Assembly (NCBI GenBank): GCA_963920665.1
Contig: OY987264.1
Span: 18,890,906 to 18,954,905 of the forward strand
DNA from: Straminergon stramineum
Lineage: Eukaryota; Streptophyta; Bryopsida; Hypnales; Calliergonaceae
Direction: 5' to 3'
Length of the DNA: 64,000 nt
Part shown: piece after piece, positions 1 through 11,021 of the stretch
How positions within the stretch are numbered: position 1 is the first letter of the stretch
Layout of the letters: each line of letters opens with the position of its first letter
Translations under genes and position numbers: made by a program
The notes under the pieces: model-generated
What the model was told of the DNA's origin: nothing
Seen by the model: only the letters and a program-made list of their open reading frames with translations
The model's database searches: none

Positions 1-728
1 TTCTATGATCCAATAATTTTTTATTTGATTGTTCAATTATGGTTTCAAATTATTGTTGAATACTTGTATATTCTAATTAGATATTGTAATGCTTGTAGGT
101 TAAAATGGGAGCTTCAAGGTAAAGCAAGCATGTTTAAATTTTTTTCCATTGGTTTAAAAATGTATCAAGCTTGGATGATCTATTCTCTTGGGTGTTCTCC
201 TATCATGACAAAACAATAAAAAGTTCTATAACTGAATTCCATCATATATCAAATCATCATTACAAAGTAGTTGGAATCTTGAAACTTTGTAGGCAAAAAT
301 GAGAATTATAGTAGCCAATTTTATAATTTGCTCTATTGTTTTTGAAGAAATATGAGTTAAGTGGTGTAATATGAAAACATGATACGTTTATTGTATTGCT
401 TGATTATTGCAAGTTGTTCACTTGCAAAGTGCGAAGTGGACACATCTATATACTTGGATAGATTAGTTTTACAATATTTTGCAAATCTATCTGATTTTGT
501 AATTGAAAATCAAGTGAACACAATTGTTCCTTTGGGAGATATAAATTCGACACCCAAATATATTGGAGATTATTAATTCTAATATTCCAATTTTTGAAGA
601 TCTTAACAACCCAAAAATTAGACAAGTTCAATCTTTTTGACAACCAAAAATTAGTAGAAATTGTATTGGACATTTTTATAAAAGTTGTCAATTTTTTACC
701 TTCAATACTCCTATTTTGTTTCAAACAA
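1..728. other. AT-rich intergenic DNA
   Basis: No ORF here looks like a protein. The longest open frames (up to about 120 codons) are low-complexity, start mostly at non-ATG codons and overlap on opposite strands. I see no RNA gene. Confidence 0.6.
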
Positions 729-1270
729 ACTAGTGTGTCATTTGCCATTACCACAACCAAAATAAAAATAAGAGTAATTTTCTTATTTTCTAATTCAAAA
801 AACTTCAAACTTCAATAACTTTTAAATCGTAAGTCCAAATTAAATGCCATGAAATATAGCCCGTGCACACCTCCTCAGAGAAAGCTTTCCTATGGTATCA
901 TGAATGCATATGGGGGACGCACCATTCTAAAGATCTCATTGTAACAAAAAACAAACAAACAAAACAAGCAGTTTGGTTGAAAATGTAGATAAAAATTAAA
1001 AATCCATACCTTAAGTTAGGCTATTTGTTTAGTTTGTTTGTTTGTTACGTCGAGATCTTAGCCAGGGACCATGCATCCACCGGCCACATGCTTAGTACAG
1101 TCGGAAAGCCCTTGGCAAGGAGGGGTGCACGGGCTTTGTTTCATGAAGTTTGGACTGATGGTGGGAAAATTATGGAATTTCAAAGTTTTTATGAACACGA
1201 AAATTAGAAAACAAAAAATCACTTTAACTTTGACAATTACTGTGGCAAAGACACAGGGCAGCACACTAGT
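729..1270. repeat. Inverted-repeat element with ACTAGTGTG ends
   Basis: The segment starts ACTAGTGTG and ends CACACTAGT. The two halves are imperfect inverted copies meeting near 1010-1022, in a stretch rich in AAACAAAC and its complement. Landmarks present in both arms are the GCCCGTGCAC block, the gctttcc block and AGATCTCAtTGTAACA. A single arm of the same family lies at 39706-39961. The structure fits a foldback or MITE-like non-autonomous element. No protein is encoded. I could not recognise a clean target duplication. Confidence 0.6.
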
Positions 1271-4200
1271 TAAAAATTAAAAGTAGAAAAAGTGGAGGGT
1301 GGGTGTCTGCTGACGGCGCCGCCAAGCCGCAACTGCGCGTCTGCGCCCGTACTCTTCCTTTGGTGGTGTGGATGCTGCCGCTTTGTGAGGCTGTGAAAGT
1401 GCCGGTGGAACTCACTAACCGTAACTTCAGAGGCGCTTCGGTCGGTTATTAGCGCGTGTGTCGACGACTATTTCCCAAATTTCTCGGTTGGCCGCTATCT
1501 TTGGATTGGAATGGAAGGAAGGAATCCAGTGTCGGTAACATAATTTGTGAAGTGGGACTCCCAGATACTTCACTGATTTGATTTGTCATAGCATTAATTT
1601 ATCAAAGTGATACTATTTTGAAATAATGCATGTTGGAAATTTCTGAGATCACATTTGGAATCAAAGACCTGGATTTGTGGAAGAGGTCATGAAATACAAA
1701 ATTAATTGTCCATAATAGGGTGGAAGGCCTACATCAAATTTGGATAGTAGGGTGGGAAGAAGAAGAAAAAAAATCACCTTCCTTCTTGCAGAAGGTTGGT
1801 AGGATTTGAATAACATAATAAAGATGCATGCATGGTGGGTTTTAAAAAAATATATATATCTTTTATTATTTTTTGGTATACAAAAAGGAATGTTTAATCT
1901 AGTGGCAAGGAAAAACTGACGACTAGTTTAAAGTTAGTTGGTGGAAGTGAGAAAAAGACAAGTTTCATTTTGAAAATGAAGGAGGCAAAATTAGAAAGAA
2001 ATTTGTAGGGCTAGAAACCAACTAGTGTTCCAAAAAAAGTAGAGGATATTTTATAGTCTCCATCCAATACTTAGTGGATTTCAATTACAATGGGAAAAAA
2101 TTTTAGTGGCTAATACTTGGCTATTGTGTGAAGGTGAGTTGTCTTGGGTATCAACCTTCCATGTGGTAGCTTATAAGCAAGAGTTTTTTTGCTTTTAAGG
2201 TGCAAGGAAGTACGGAGTAGATGGACAAAACCTTTGGGGATATATGGGCTTCAATTAGTTGGAGCCCACCCTTTGAAATTAAATTATCCTAACCTACTAA
2301 CCCTTACTGAAATTGTGAAGTGTTAATGTGTGACATGTGAAAGGGATTTTTATATGAAGAACTACATCAAATTTGGATAGTATCATGCGATTGACTTTGG
2401 AAGGATTAGACAAAGACTTTGACAACATTCTAAAAGATGTCATTGACTCATGGAAGAATTCTTCTAAATTTTGCCATTAATACACCAATCTTAAGCAATA
2501 CATTATAGGGGCATCAAAATAACCAACTAAATGGAAGGTCAAAACTAAACCCTTTTGATTTCATACAAACTTTTTGTAACCATCCACAATTCCATATTGC
2601 AAGGTTGGGAGGATCTTTGGCCTTCAAATGGTGAAAAACTTTGTCAAGCTCACATGCCAAGGATACAATTCTAATTAGTACTTTCACTTTAGATTTTTTT
2701 TAACATTACAAGAATTTTGAAATTTAGTCGATGTCAATTTCAAATTGGAGGAAATTAGTTAGTGATGAATTGATATTGAAGAAAATAAATGGGTTACTTT
2801 TTGTGATTAAGAGAATGCAATTGATGACCACTAAAAAATGAATCATTTTTGTGGAAGAAAAAAATCAACTAGAGGACCTCTAAAATTTTTATGAATATTG
2901 GTTTAACCTTTGAAGAACTAAGTAGTCAACTTTGAGATTTTATATTTTGTATTTCTATTCCAAATAATGAGATGAAGCTACATTTGAAGCTAAAGGACCA
3001 AGTCCCATTTCAAATGAAGCTTCATCATTAGAGGGGATTTGAGGCCTTGGGAGGGCCGTTTCAGGCCTGTTCCCTGTGCAATCCGAGAATGGCTGACTGC
3101 TGTCAAGAAAAAAATATGCTTTTTTTATACTTCTCTGATAGAATTAGAGTAGATTCTTTTTTCTTTTCGACATTCACACTCAGAGATTGGGCATAAGCAC
3201 CAATATTGCTTTAAATGTAGGAATTAATTTGTAGAACTAGGATGAACTTATTCAGCTTCAAGTTGTAGTTCATGTAAGTATCGTAATATTGAGAACATTA
3301 AAACAACTAAGAATCTTGTGATATACTAAGCCCAACATTGAGAATGGTAATATATATTCAGTCAATACCCAAGCCTAAGTTGTTCAAAATCAGATCAATA
3401 ACTTGGGTGTAACCCACAAAAAACAAAGAATAAAAAAAGAATTTTTTGTGAAAAACTCTCTCTTTCTCGTGCTGCAAATGTAACAGCAAGACAACAACTA
3501 GGGTATATCCTTTAATCCATATTCACAGCACAAATACTCGAAATTTTAATCACGAGCTTACTACAGGTAAACAACAACCGAAAAAATAAGCAAAGAGAAT
3601 TTATGAGCAAAGTCTGTGAAGAGACTAAGCAAAACATGTTGCAGACAAACATAATCTCTATCTGCCCATAGTGTAGTTTTATAAATTTTTTAAAAAGTTC
3701 CCAAGAGGTGGTAATCCTTACATGTACCCATGTCAACCAACAAACTATTAGTGTGCCAATAGACGTGCACGAGGTGTCTTCAAATTACCATTACTTGTTA
3801 TCGTATATTCACAAGAGAAAACTTTCAATCAAATCACTCTACTAATGTAAAAGCATAAAAGCAAAAAAACAAAAAGAAGTATTTTGTTTTGCTACAACAA
3901 TAAGCAACACTTGTTGGCCACTGTTTGGGGATCCAAGCACCATTTTTAGTTAGTTTGAAACTAAGTTATTTCTTGAAAATTATGACCCAGCGCTAAGCAC
4001 AACAAATTGAAGATTTAGCTACACACTCTGCATAGAGTTGAAGCAAGCAACCTCAATGGACCAGCAATACCTAAATCAAACCAAGGCAAGTCCATGGTGA
4101 GATATGGAGGTATGACGCACATTAGTGCATTCATGTAAGCAGTAACTTGCCTATTTAGGTAGCTTTGATTTTGGAGTTAAGGTATGAGGCCCAAACAAGC

Positions 4201-4764
4201 TGTTAGTCTTATACTTTAAAAAACAAAATTAAATGGGTCATATTGAGAGAAGATACCTGGTGATATTTCTAATTGTTGAGTTATGAGTAAGCTTATCCAG
4301 AGAAATGACGTTTCAATAATAGTCCTCTTATGCTCCAGCTCATTCAAGAACACGGATAACTGTTACGAAGCTAATTTTATGTAATATATCCCGTTTAGGG
4401 AGGACTTATTATAAACCATATATACTGTAATAGTTAAACATATAGGAAATAAATAAGAAAATAAATAAATAAGTAATAATATTAAATCATTACTGTATAT
4501 TTATTCCTCCGAAACAGCTGTAGACTTTTGAACGAGACTAGGAGTGTAATCCAGAATCGAAGTCTAAAAAAAAAGGAAAAAAAAAAAGAAAAAGAAAAAA
4601 TTTAGTTCTGAAATGCAAAAAGAAGTTGAAAAAAAAATTCATTTTTTTTCGTGACGTGATAGTGTCGCGGCCACATCAATTTGCTGCAGTGACACCGTTC
4701 CTGTGTTCCCTGCAACCTGGGAGCTTGCAATCTCCCAAAGGCCTCAAATCTCCCCTAATGGTTT
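1271..4764. other. Intergenic DNA with a GC-rich patch at 1300-1460
   Basis: Mostly AT-rich sequence without a convincing gene. About 1300-1460 is strikingly GC-rich (ctgacggcgccgccaagccg), directly beside the preceding element, but has no sustained ORF; it may be an old UTR or promoter remnant. The rest, including the short ORF near 3512-3736, shows no recognisable motif. Confidence 0.5.
3029..4757. repeat. Possible IR-bounded insertion of about 1.7 kb
   Basis: The left edge reads AGAGGGGATTTGAGGCCTTG and the right edge is its near reverse complement (AAGGCCTCAAATCTCCCCT). A perfect 14-bp direct repeat, TAAAGGACCAAGTC, lies outside the edges near 2991-3004 and 4772-4785. This could be an inserted element, but the direct repeat sits about 15-25 bp from the inverted ends, and the right-hand copy is part of another repeat family. 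Low confidence. Confidence 0.3.
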
Positions 4765-5304
4765 TCCCTTAAAGGACCAAGTCACGTTTTGGGCAACACA
4801 CAACTTTTGTTCATCCATTTACAAATGGAATTTTCATTCTTTTTCCTTGAAAATTTTACATAATATGTGGTCATAGAGTAGCTTTAAGGCACAAAAAATT
4901 TCATAACTTTTGACTACATGTTTGAAAAGTTATTATGTGATATGTAATTTCTTTTGAAGCATGGGTAGCATGAGCAACTATGAGAATATCACTTTCTTAA
5001 AAAAGAAAAAAAATTGAAATTGGTTTTCCAAGATATACTTTGAAAGCTTTGAATCATTCCATTTCAATTTGTAAGATGAAAATTATGAGGAGTTTCAGTT
5101 TGTTGTTGCTATATTTATGGAATCTCTACTCTCAAATACATTTTGAAGTCCTTTATTTCACTCAACTGTGAGTTTGAAAGATGAAATCTAAACATTTGAG
5201 AAGAGTTGAAAATACTACTTTTAAAAATCCAAGCATTATGATCTTGCATTTGCTGTAAGGTTTTTTATTTTAAAATTTGAAGATGTTGACTTCGAACAAG
5301 TTAA
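4765..5304 (-). repeat. Inverted copy of the TTTAACCCC family, one arm
   Basis: This stretch matches, with substitutions, the reverse complement of the right part of the element at 58405-59353. Shared landmarks are GGGCAACA/TTGGCAACA, ATTCTTTTTCcTTGAAAaTTTTaCA, and GAGTAGCTTTAAGGC. No coding sequence. Confidence 0.5.
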
Positions 5305-5892
5305 CTTAACCCCTTAAGGATTGAGGCACATTTTAGACACAAATTGTGAAAAACTGCCTCTTTTTAGGGCAGTGAGAGAAAAAAATTTTAAGATTTTTTT
5401 TCAAAGTTCAATTGTACAAATTTGTACTAGACTACTTTGGGAATGTGTGGAAAAAATTTCAGAAACTTTGACCGTACGGATTGAAAGATTATAATGTTTA
5501 AAGTTAGGGGAAAAAAGTTTTTTTTCTACCTTGTTTGACAGAGCCAGCAGCCTTTAACTCTTCCTAGAGTGAGATTTTTACACTACACATGGTCATTTTT
5601 TTGGACATTTGCATCTTGTATCATGTAAGTTACATACTTGCCAAATTTCAGAAGTAGAGGAGGTGTTTTACACATGCTGCCCAAAGTTGCCCAAGTTAAT
5701 AAAAAAGTTTAGGGCAACATAACTTTTGATCGAGGCACTTGATCGGAAAAAAAATTACATTTCCATTCAGGGGATACATGTTCACACGTTCTATCAAAAT
5801 TTGAAGAACATCCGTTACAAGATGACTTCATACAAACCTACCCAAGATTACCTATGTATGTTCAACAATCATTCAGTCCTTTAAGGGTTAAA
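5305..5892 (+). repeat. TTTAACCCC-family element
   Basis: It begins CTTAACCCCTTAAGG and ends CCTTTAAGGGTTAA, an imperfect terminal inverted repeat. The interior contains GAATGTGTGGaaaAAATTTCAGAAACTTTGAC, split here by mismatches, which resembles the block at about 58250-58300. Together with 4765-5304 it may be two nested copies. No ORF of note. Confidence 0.5.
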
Positions 5893-6134
5893 CGATCCTA
5901 CAATTGAATTTGTTAAATAACTAAATATAGATGAAGATTTTAGCCATGAGACTAGTTAGTATCATGAAGCAATTTTGGGCCTTTGATTACATGAAAAAAC
6001 TTTAGGGGTTGATATAAAGTCTTTCTTTGGCCTAGGCCCTAGAGATAATAAATTAAAAAAATATTTATTTATTTTATTTATTTTTATGATAATAAAGTTG
6101 ATTCAAAAGGGTTTGACCAAAAACTGCCGACATA

Positions 6135-6154
6135 GGCAATTTCATTAAAATGGC
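6135..6154. repeat. MITE-type terminal sequence, single end
   Basis: The 20 bases GGCAATTTCATTAAAATGGC are identical to the reverse complement of 38981-39000, the right end of a MITE, and are close to the ends of the elements at 60811-60927 and 45641-45715. No partner end lies nearby. It could be a solo MITE end or the left border of a much larger element. Confidence 0.6.
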
Positions 6155-6996
6155 GGTATGAAATTAAAATGGCGCGGAAGCAGGTCAAAAGAAGGAAGAA
6201 AACCCATGCAAACTGGTCATTATTTGCAAGGAAATATGTGAATGACAGGTGCTTCCGGCTTCGAAGGGCCGAAATTGGTACGTTTACGGCCCACACATGG
6301 CCAAAGGTGTTGCCACTTTTGACCTTCCTATCTGACCTACCGATCCCATGAAGGATTTTGAAGTGGCATCTCGTGTGAATTTAGCCTATCCAAGATATCA
6401 TTGGTTGAGGCCAAGGTTGGAAGTCCATAATTCTAGTATTAGAAGTGTTGGGTTGAAGACAATGGTCACACTCACTACCATCTCTAGGAAGTTAAAAGAC
6501 TACAGTAGATGCATCTAGAAGAAATGTTGGATGACACATTTCATGTCTTGTAAAATAAGGAAGTTGAGAAACGGACTAGAAAAAGACAAAATAATGCAAA
6601 ACAAGAAGATTCCCGGCCTGAAGAACTACAAAAATCAAGAATCGTATGTTTATTCCATATGAAAATGATTTTTCCATTGAGATCCACCTCTGTTTGCACT
6701 AAAGCCTTGCTTGAAAATGGTAAATGGTGAGCTATATATTAGTTGTTGATCAGCAATGGATGAAAAACAGAATCGATTGTGAAAGTGCAAGGAATGACTT
6801 CTCAATTCCACAGTACAATGGATTCAACATTGCTAACTGTTGGACATCCATAGATGTCATCCAGACATGTCTACTCTAGGTGTGTATGTCTACCCCATCA
6901 AGCAACAACCCGTTAATCCCAAAATTGTTGCCAACTAATGGTCTTGGGCATTCTTCACATGTCACCGCTCGCGTATGTTGCATTCGACAGCCCCAT

Positions 6997-7016
6997 TTCA
7001 GACCGCCCGGTCTGAA
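6997..7016. repeat. 20-bp palindrome, outlying copy with one mismatch
   Basis: TTCAGACCGCCCGGTCTGAA differs from the perfect palindrome TTCAGACCGCGCGGTCTGAA at one central base. It is the leftmost copy seen and lies just before the first long hairpin. Confidence 0.8.
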
Positions 7017-7294
7017 CAGTGACAGTGAAATCTAGGACATGTATAGATTTGAGACATCCCTTCTTGAATGTGAAAGGTGCCAATCTAATGCAATTTCCCC
7101 TCCGATTGGGTTTTTTTGGATGTCGACTTCATCTTGGTCTCCACTCGCCCAGGATGAGCTTCACCTCCCTAGGAAAAAGCGCACGTCGTTGCCATAGCTG
7201 TTTTGAATGTACCTCGCAGAAGTAGGAGCGGTTGACTTTTTCTCATGGTGTCCCATTGCAGCAGTTCCAACAATTGCCGGTAGTCCCATCCTTG

Positions 7295-8440
7295 AGCAAT
7301 GCCAGCAAGCGCCTGTTTTTTAATCATGCCTTGGTGAGGTCGGGGTAGAGCGCCCCGAGGACCTCCGCAAAATGCTCATTCGTTGCAATGCTAATGTCCA
7401 CTTCTGGCGTTGTCTCTGAGCTTTATTGCATAATATAGTTGTATTTGTCCCTACTAGTTGCTAGCACAAGTACGAACAATTATTGCAGTCCATCCATGGC
7501 CGTGCCAAGGATGTCCAGTCCTGGAAGTCAACTTCCTTTCCAAATCATGCCAAACCATGGCTTATTGAAAAATTAACATGCACTGGTTGGCATTTTTCGG
7601 TGAGTTGTTATCGAAGGAACTCCAACGGACAACGACAGCGCCGTCCGCATACATGCCTCCCTCCAACATCTTGCACGACACAACGTGGGAGAGACAGTGA
7701 CACTCTGTAAATCTTTCCATCAGGGCGTCGAAATTGGAACAGTCGATCCCTATTGGAATGAGGGTTGGAGTCAAGAATCTTCTGGCTGAACACTTGGTAA
7801 CTGCCCATGGCATAAGCCGTGATTTGGGTGGGTGTGTATCGTCCATATCCGATGCTGCGAAGAGACCAAGTATAGAATGTGCAACGTTGGAGACAGACGA
7901 CACACATCCACTCGTCAGCTTACATAGTGTGCATCTAACAAGTGCTGAGCAAGAAGATTCTTGACTCTAACTCTCCTTCCAACAACGGTCCACCGTTCCA
8001 AGTTTCTGTCCACGGAAGGCGGAGAGCAGTGATGGGAAGACTGACAGTGGGTGACTGGATCCCACCTCCTCCCGTTGAAGATGTTGCAGGAGGGCATGCA
8101 AGGCGAACATCGCCGTCCTTGCACATGGAAGCCCCAGTAAGAAGTCTCCGGAAAATGCCCACCCATGCAAGTTCATTTTTTCCTAAGCCATGTTCTCGCA
8201 CAATTTGAAGATGACTTCTAATGTGAACATTTCCGATGGGACTTTGAATGGACCACAATTGTTCATACGTAAGCTCTGGACTAGTTGCAACGAATATGAC
8301 AACCCGTGGAGCTGAAAGACAACGCCAACAATGCTCAACATTGCAATGGACGAGCAGTTTGTGGAGGTCTTCGGAGCGCTCTCCAACGACCTCACGGCGA
8401 CATGATTAAAAAACAAGTGCTTGCAAGCGTTGGCGAAATG
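7295..8440. repeat. Long imperfect inverted repeat (hairpin 1)
   Basis: The left arm (about 7295-7800) matches the reverse complement of the right arm (about 7940-8440), with the axis near 7866. Matching pairs include the CTGTTTTTTAATCATG block at about 7313 with about 8410, the AAGATGTTGxAGGxxGGCATG block at about 7655 with about 8080, the AAAATGCC block at about 7590 with about 8150, and AGAAGATTCTTGACTC at about 7775 with 7950. Paired positions sum to 15,730-15,750 throughout, as expected for one hairpin. ORFs of 75-113 codons inside it occur on both strands and look like by-products of the GC-richer sequence. It could be a foldback element or a small-RNA-producing locus; no protein is supported. 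Confidence 0.72.
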
Positions 8441-8884
8441 TTGATCCACGGATCCCTCTTCTCAATTGTAAAAGGGAATAAGGCTACCCTGAGGAGAATA
8501 TGGCTGTGAGGGTCCTAGGACTATGATCATGGGATCCACACTTCTATTCATTGGGAATGCTCTCCACTATATCGCTCAAAAGGATAATGAAGGAAATCTA
8601 AATTTTACAGGAATCCAATGGTCTATCAGGATCTACAGACCACGACCAAGTCATGCGGCCCTCGCAACATGCATTCCGTTGTCCTCTTCTTCGCTTCCTT
8701 CCCGTTGTCGTGGGATCTTTGGACTCGATGAACGCATCAATCAACCTGCACATCCAAGACAATCATCAAACCATTTCGATTGCGTACCTTTCCACCCTCG
8801 GGCGGTAGTTTACGGTCATTTCGGACCATGTTTTCCCAAGTAGTGGATGTTCCGAGGATGCTTGCCTCGTCCAACTCTCGAAGG
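8441..8884. other. Spacer between the two long hairpins
   Basis: No gene is supported. At about 8808-8835 a block (GGTCATTTCGGACC) recurs at about 10790-10806 inside the 3' tail of the FCP1-like ORF. Translated on the minus strand it gives SEMTVNY here and SEMTLNY there. So this stretch probably derives from the same element as the genes to its right. Confidence 0.45.
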
Positions 8885-9975
8885 ATGTCATTGCGAAATC
8901 GTTGCATGCCACTGCCAGGACCAGAAGAAAATGATCGTCAACTGCAGTGCAAACCAATCCGGACATCGTCTCTGTGATCGATTCGCTCTTCCCAATACCC
9001 ATCTCTAGTGTTGTGCCAAGAACATGGACAGGTTCGGACCATCCCTGGTCATGTCGCAAACAATCATCCACAAGAAAAGTCAACTATCTCTTGAGGTTAT
9101 GTTGAGACAAGTTCGGCAATGTTCAAGACGCACGGGCCAACACTTTCCAGAGAGCATGACAGATCTTCCATGCGAAACGACGAGATTTGGCATCAAGGTT
9201 TTCTCCCATCGTCATCTTCAAGAGTACACGACGTGAAGCTCCAAGCACCATCACTTCAGTCTTCATTGCAAGTCGACGCTCTTATGGGCAAATACTTGGA
9301 ACCCTCTTCTGCCGGCGACTCGACAAGGGTTCGAAGAATTTTTGTCCCAACACTGTTCTCGAAGCATAGCATCATCTTCCCCGTGGACGTGCACCATCCA
9401 TCTCAACGAGAGGTGATATTGATTCATTGGAAGACCAACGTGCCTTATCGGATGGAGATGATCCGCATCCATCAGATTGTTCATGCTGTGCTTCGAGAGC
9501 CAGTGGAGGGACGCGAACTCTTCGAACCATTCTCGATTTGCCAATAGGAGACAGTTCCAAGTCATTGCCTACAAGAGCATCGAGGGGTGGCGGGGATTGT
9601 CAACCGATCGCAGATAACAACGAAGTATCATTGAAGGCGTCCGGGGGAATGCGTTCACATCAATCATCCCCGTCGTCCATGCAAGATCTACCATACTCCC
9701 CAGAAAATGCTGACGAGTGCGTGCCCAACTTTCTGAACAATATTGCCAACTTCCACACAACCTCAAGCAAAAGCCGACTTCTATTGTGGACATCCTCAAC
9801 ACGACCATGGATGGTCCGCACTCGTTCACGCTCATGCGTCACACTACGAACGAGTGAAGGAAAGACTCAAATCCGGCACGGAGTCAACACCGAAAACTGG
9901 TTTGCACCGCAATTGCCAACCCTTTTCCTCTGTTCTCTGCTGGTGACTTGCAACGATCTGACAACATGAATGAAA
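8885..9975. repeat. Long imperfect inverted repeat (hairpin 2)
   Basis: The left arm (about 8885-9400) matches the reverse complement of the right arm (about 9450-9975), with the axis near 9425. Clear pairs are ATCGTTGCAtGxCAC and the ending GCAGTGCAAACC at 8890-8960 with 9895-9965, and CATGxAAGATCT at about 9165 with about 9683. The 180-codon ORF at 9427-9969 (+) lies wholly in the right arm and has no recognisable motif; I do not call it a gene. The design is the same as hairpin 1 and the two lie only about 440 bp apart. Confidence 0.68.
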
Positions 9976-10604
9976 ACAAGCGCCCACTTGCGTTGAATTG
10001 GTGAAATGGTGATCCTCCGACCACTCTCGTTATATGCAGGAAGCAGTGAAGCTATATTGAGGGGAATAATGCTACTATGACGACAACAATCACACTACTC
10101 TTGAAAGGGAATAATATTATCATACGGAAAACAAGGCTAGTATAGGGGACATCACCGTGGTGAGGACTAATGCTATAATGATGTGGGGGAAAATGTATTT
10201 CTATTCATTGAGAATGTATTGGGAGTATAATGCATCAAAGAATATTAAAGGGTGTCAAATGTTTCCTATAGCCCCCGTTGATCTATAGTTCAGAAAGTTT
10301 TATAAGGGAGCCGCATTCGCAGCAAAGTCAGTAGGTTTAGCTATCCCTGGAAGCACCCAAGTGCACTACGTCTAGTAGATGCTGCGTGCGAACCCCAACA
10401 GTAACATCGTCACCATCCACCATCCGAATCCGTCTTCGTGTTGTGCCATGGATGAACTTGCGGACCCCATGAGATTACAAAGAGCCTGCGCACAACACAC
10501 GTCAAGATGATTGATCCATGCTCAAGTTCAACGTGATTCAGGGGGGAAAGAAGATTTCAACAAAACGCACTCACCGGAAGAAGAGCAATGGATCAAAATG
10601 GATT
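9976..10604. other. Intergenic, no gene seen
   Basis: AT-richer sequence between hairpin 2 and the tail of the FCP1-like ORF. It contains short repeated phrases (aggggaataatgctac, aagggaataatattatc at about 10056-10115) but no ORF or RNA gene that I can support. Confidence 0.5.
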
Positions 10605-11021
10605 CTACATCAAACATCCTTGTCTTCCTGGAGTGAAAACATCATGATACACTAAGAATGTGAGTGCATCGCGCAGATTGGCAACCTGTGGATGAAGGCG
10701 ACTTGAACTCGGGCCCAAGTCCTCCGTCCAGTGGAGCAGTTCAGACCGCGCGGTCTGAACTGGTGTTCCCTCCACCATCATCCAGTAGTTTAGGGTCATT
10801 TCGGACCGAGCATTACCTTGTCCTGAAGGACTCGCAGACGTGACGTCGATGCCGGCGTCGTCTTGGACCACGCAACCGTTGGAGGAGCCCACTCCTTCGG
10901 TCATCCGCATCCGCCGTCGTTTATTGGACTTGCCGTCCAGTCGGCTGCCGGCGCCATTACGGCCACCCAACACACGAACACCGCGCCGCCCCACCTGCAC
11001 ACGCATCCATTTCGGATGGTA
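10605..11021 (-). pseudogene. In-frame continuation of the FCP1-like ORF beyond a TGA
   Basis: Directly after the TGA at 11022-11024 the same frame stays open for another 139 codons to a stop at 10605. The join reads INPARQ, stop, YHPKWMRVQ. The tail is basic (KSNKRRRMR) and contains one 20-bp palindrome read as QTARSE. Either the protein normally ends at the TGA and this is chance plus a 3' UTR, or the TGA is a nonsense mutation in a longer protein. The parallel palindrome-coded peptide in the neighbouring gene (QTARSD) and the related peptide near 8830 favour a once-coding tail. Confidence 0.45.
10740..10759. repeat. 20-bp palindrome, perfect copy
   Basis: TTCAGACCGCGCGGTCTGAA, perfectly self-complementary. 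It lies in the open frame that extends the FCP1-like ORF. Confidence 0.9.

Larger units (their letters stand above)
5893..7294. other. Intergenic; short unknown ORF at 6169-6351
   Basis: An ATG-initiated ORF at 6169-6351 (+, 60 codons) has a basic start (MARKQVKRRKKTH) but matches nothing I recognise, and its ATG lies inside a MITE-type end. The stretch 6355-6900 is featureless. From about 6960 the base composition rises toward the GC-richer block that follows. Confidence 0.5.

Noticed and set aside
446..818. Overlapping 120- and 74-codon ORFs
   Set aside because: AT-rich chance frames that run into an inverted-repeat element.
7562..8258. Cluster of 70-113-codon ORFs on both strands
   Set aside because: All fall in hairpin 1; mutual overlap and lack of motifs indicate chance frames in GC-richer sequence.
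9427..9969. 180-codon plus-strand ORF
   Set aside because: Lies in one arm of a long inverted repeat, has no motif, and equally long frames exist on the other strand.
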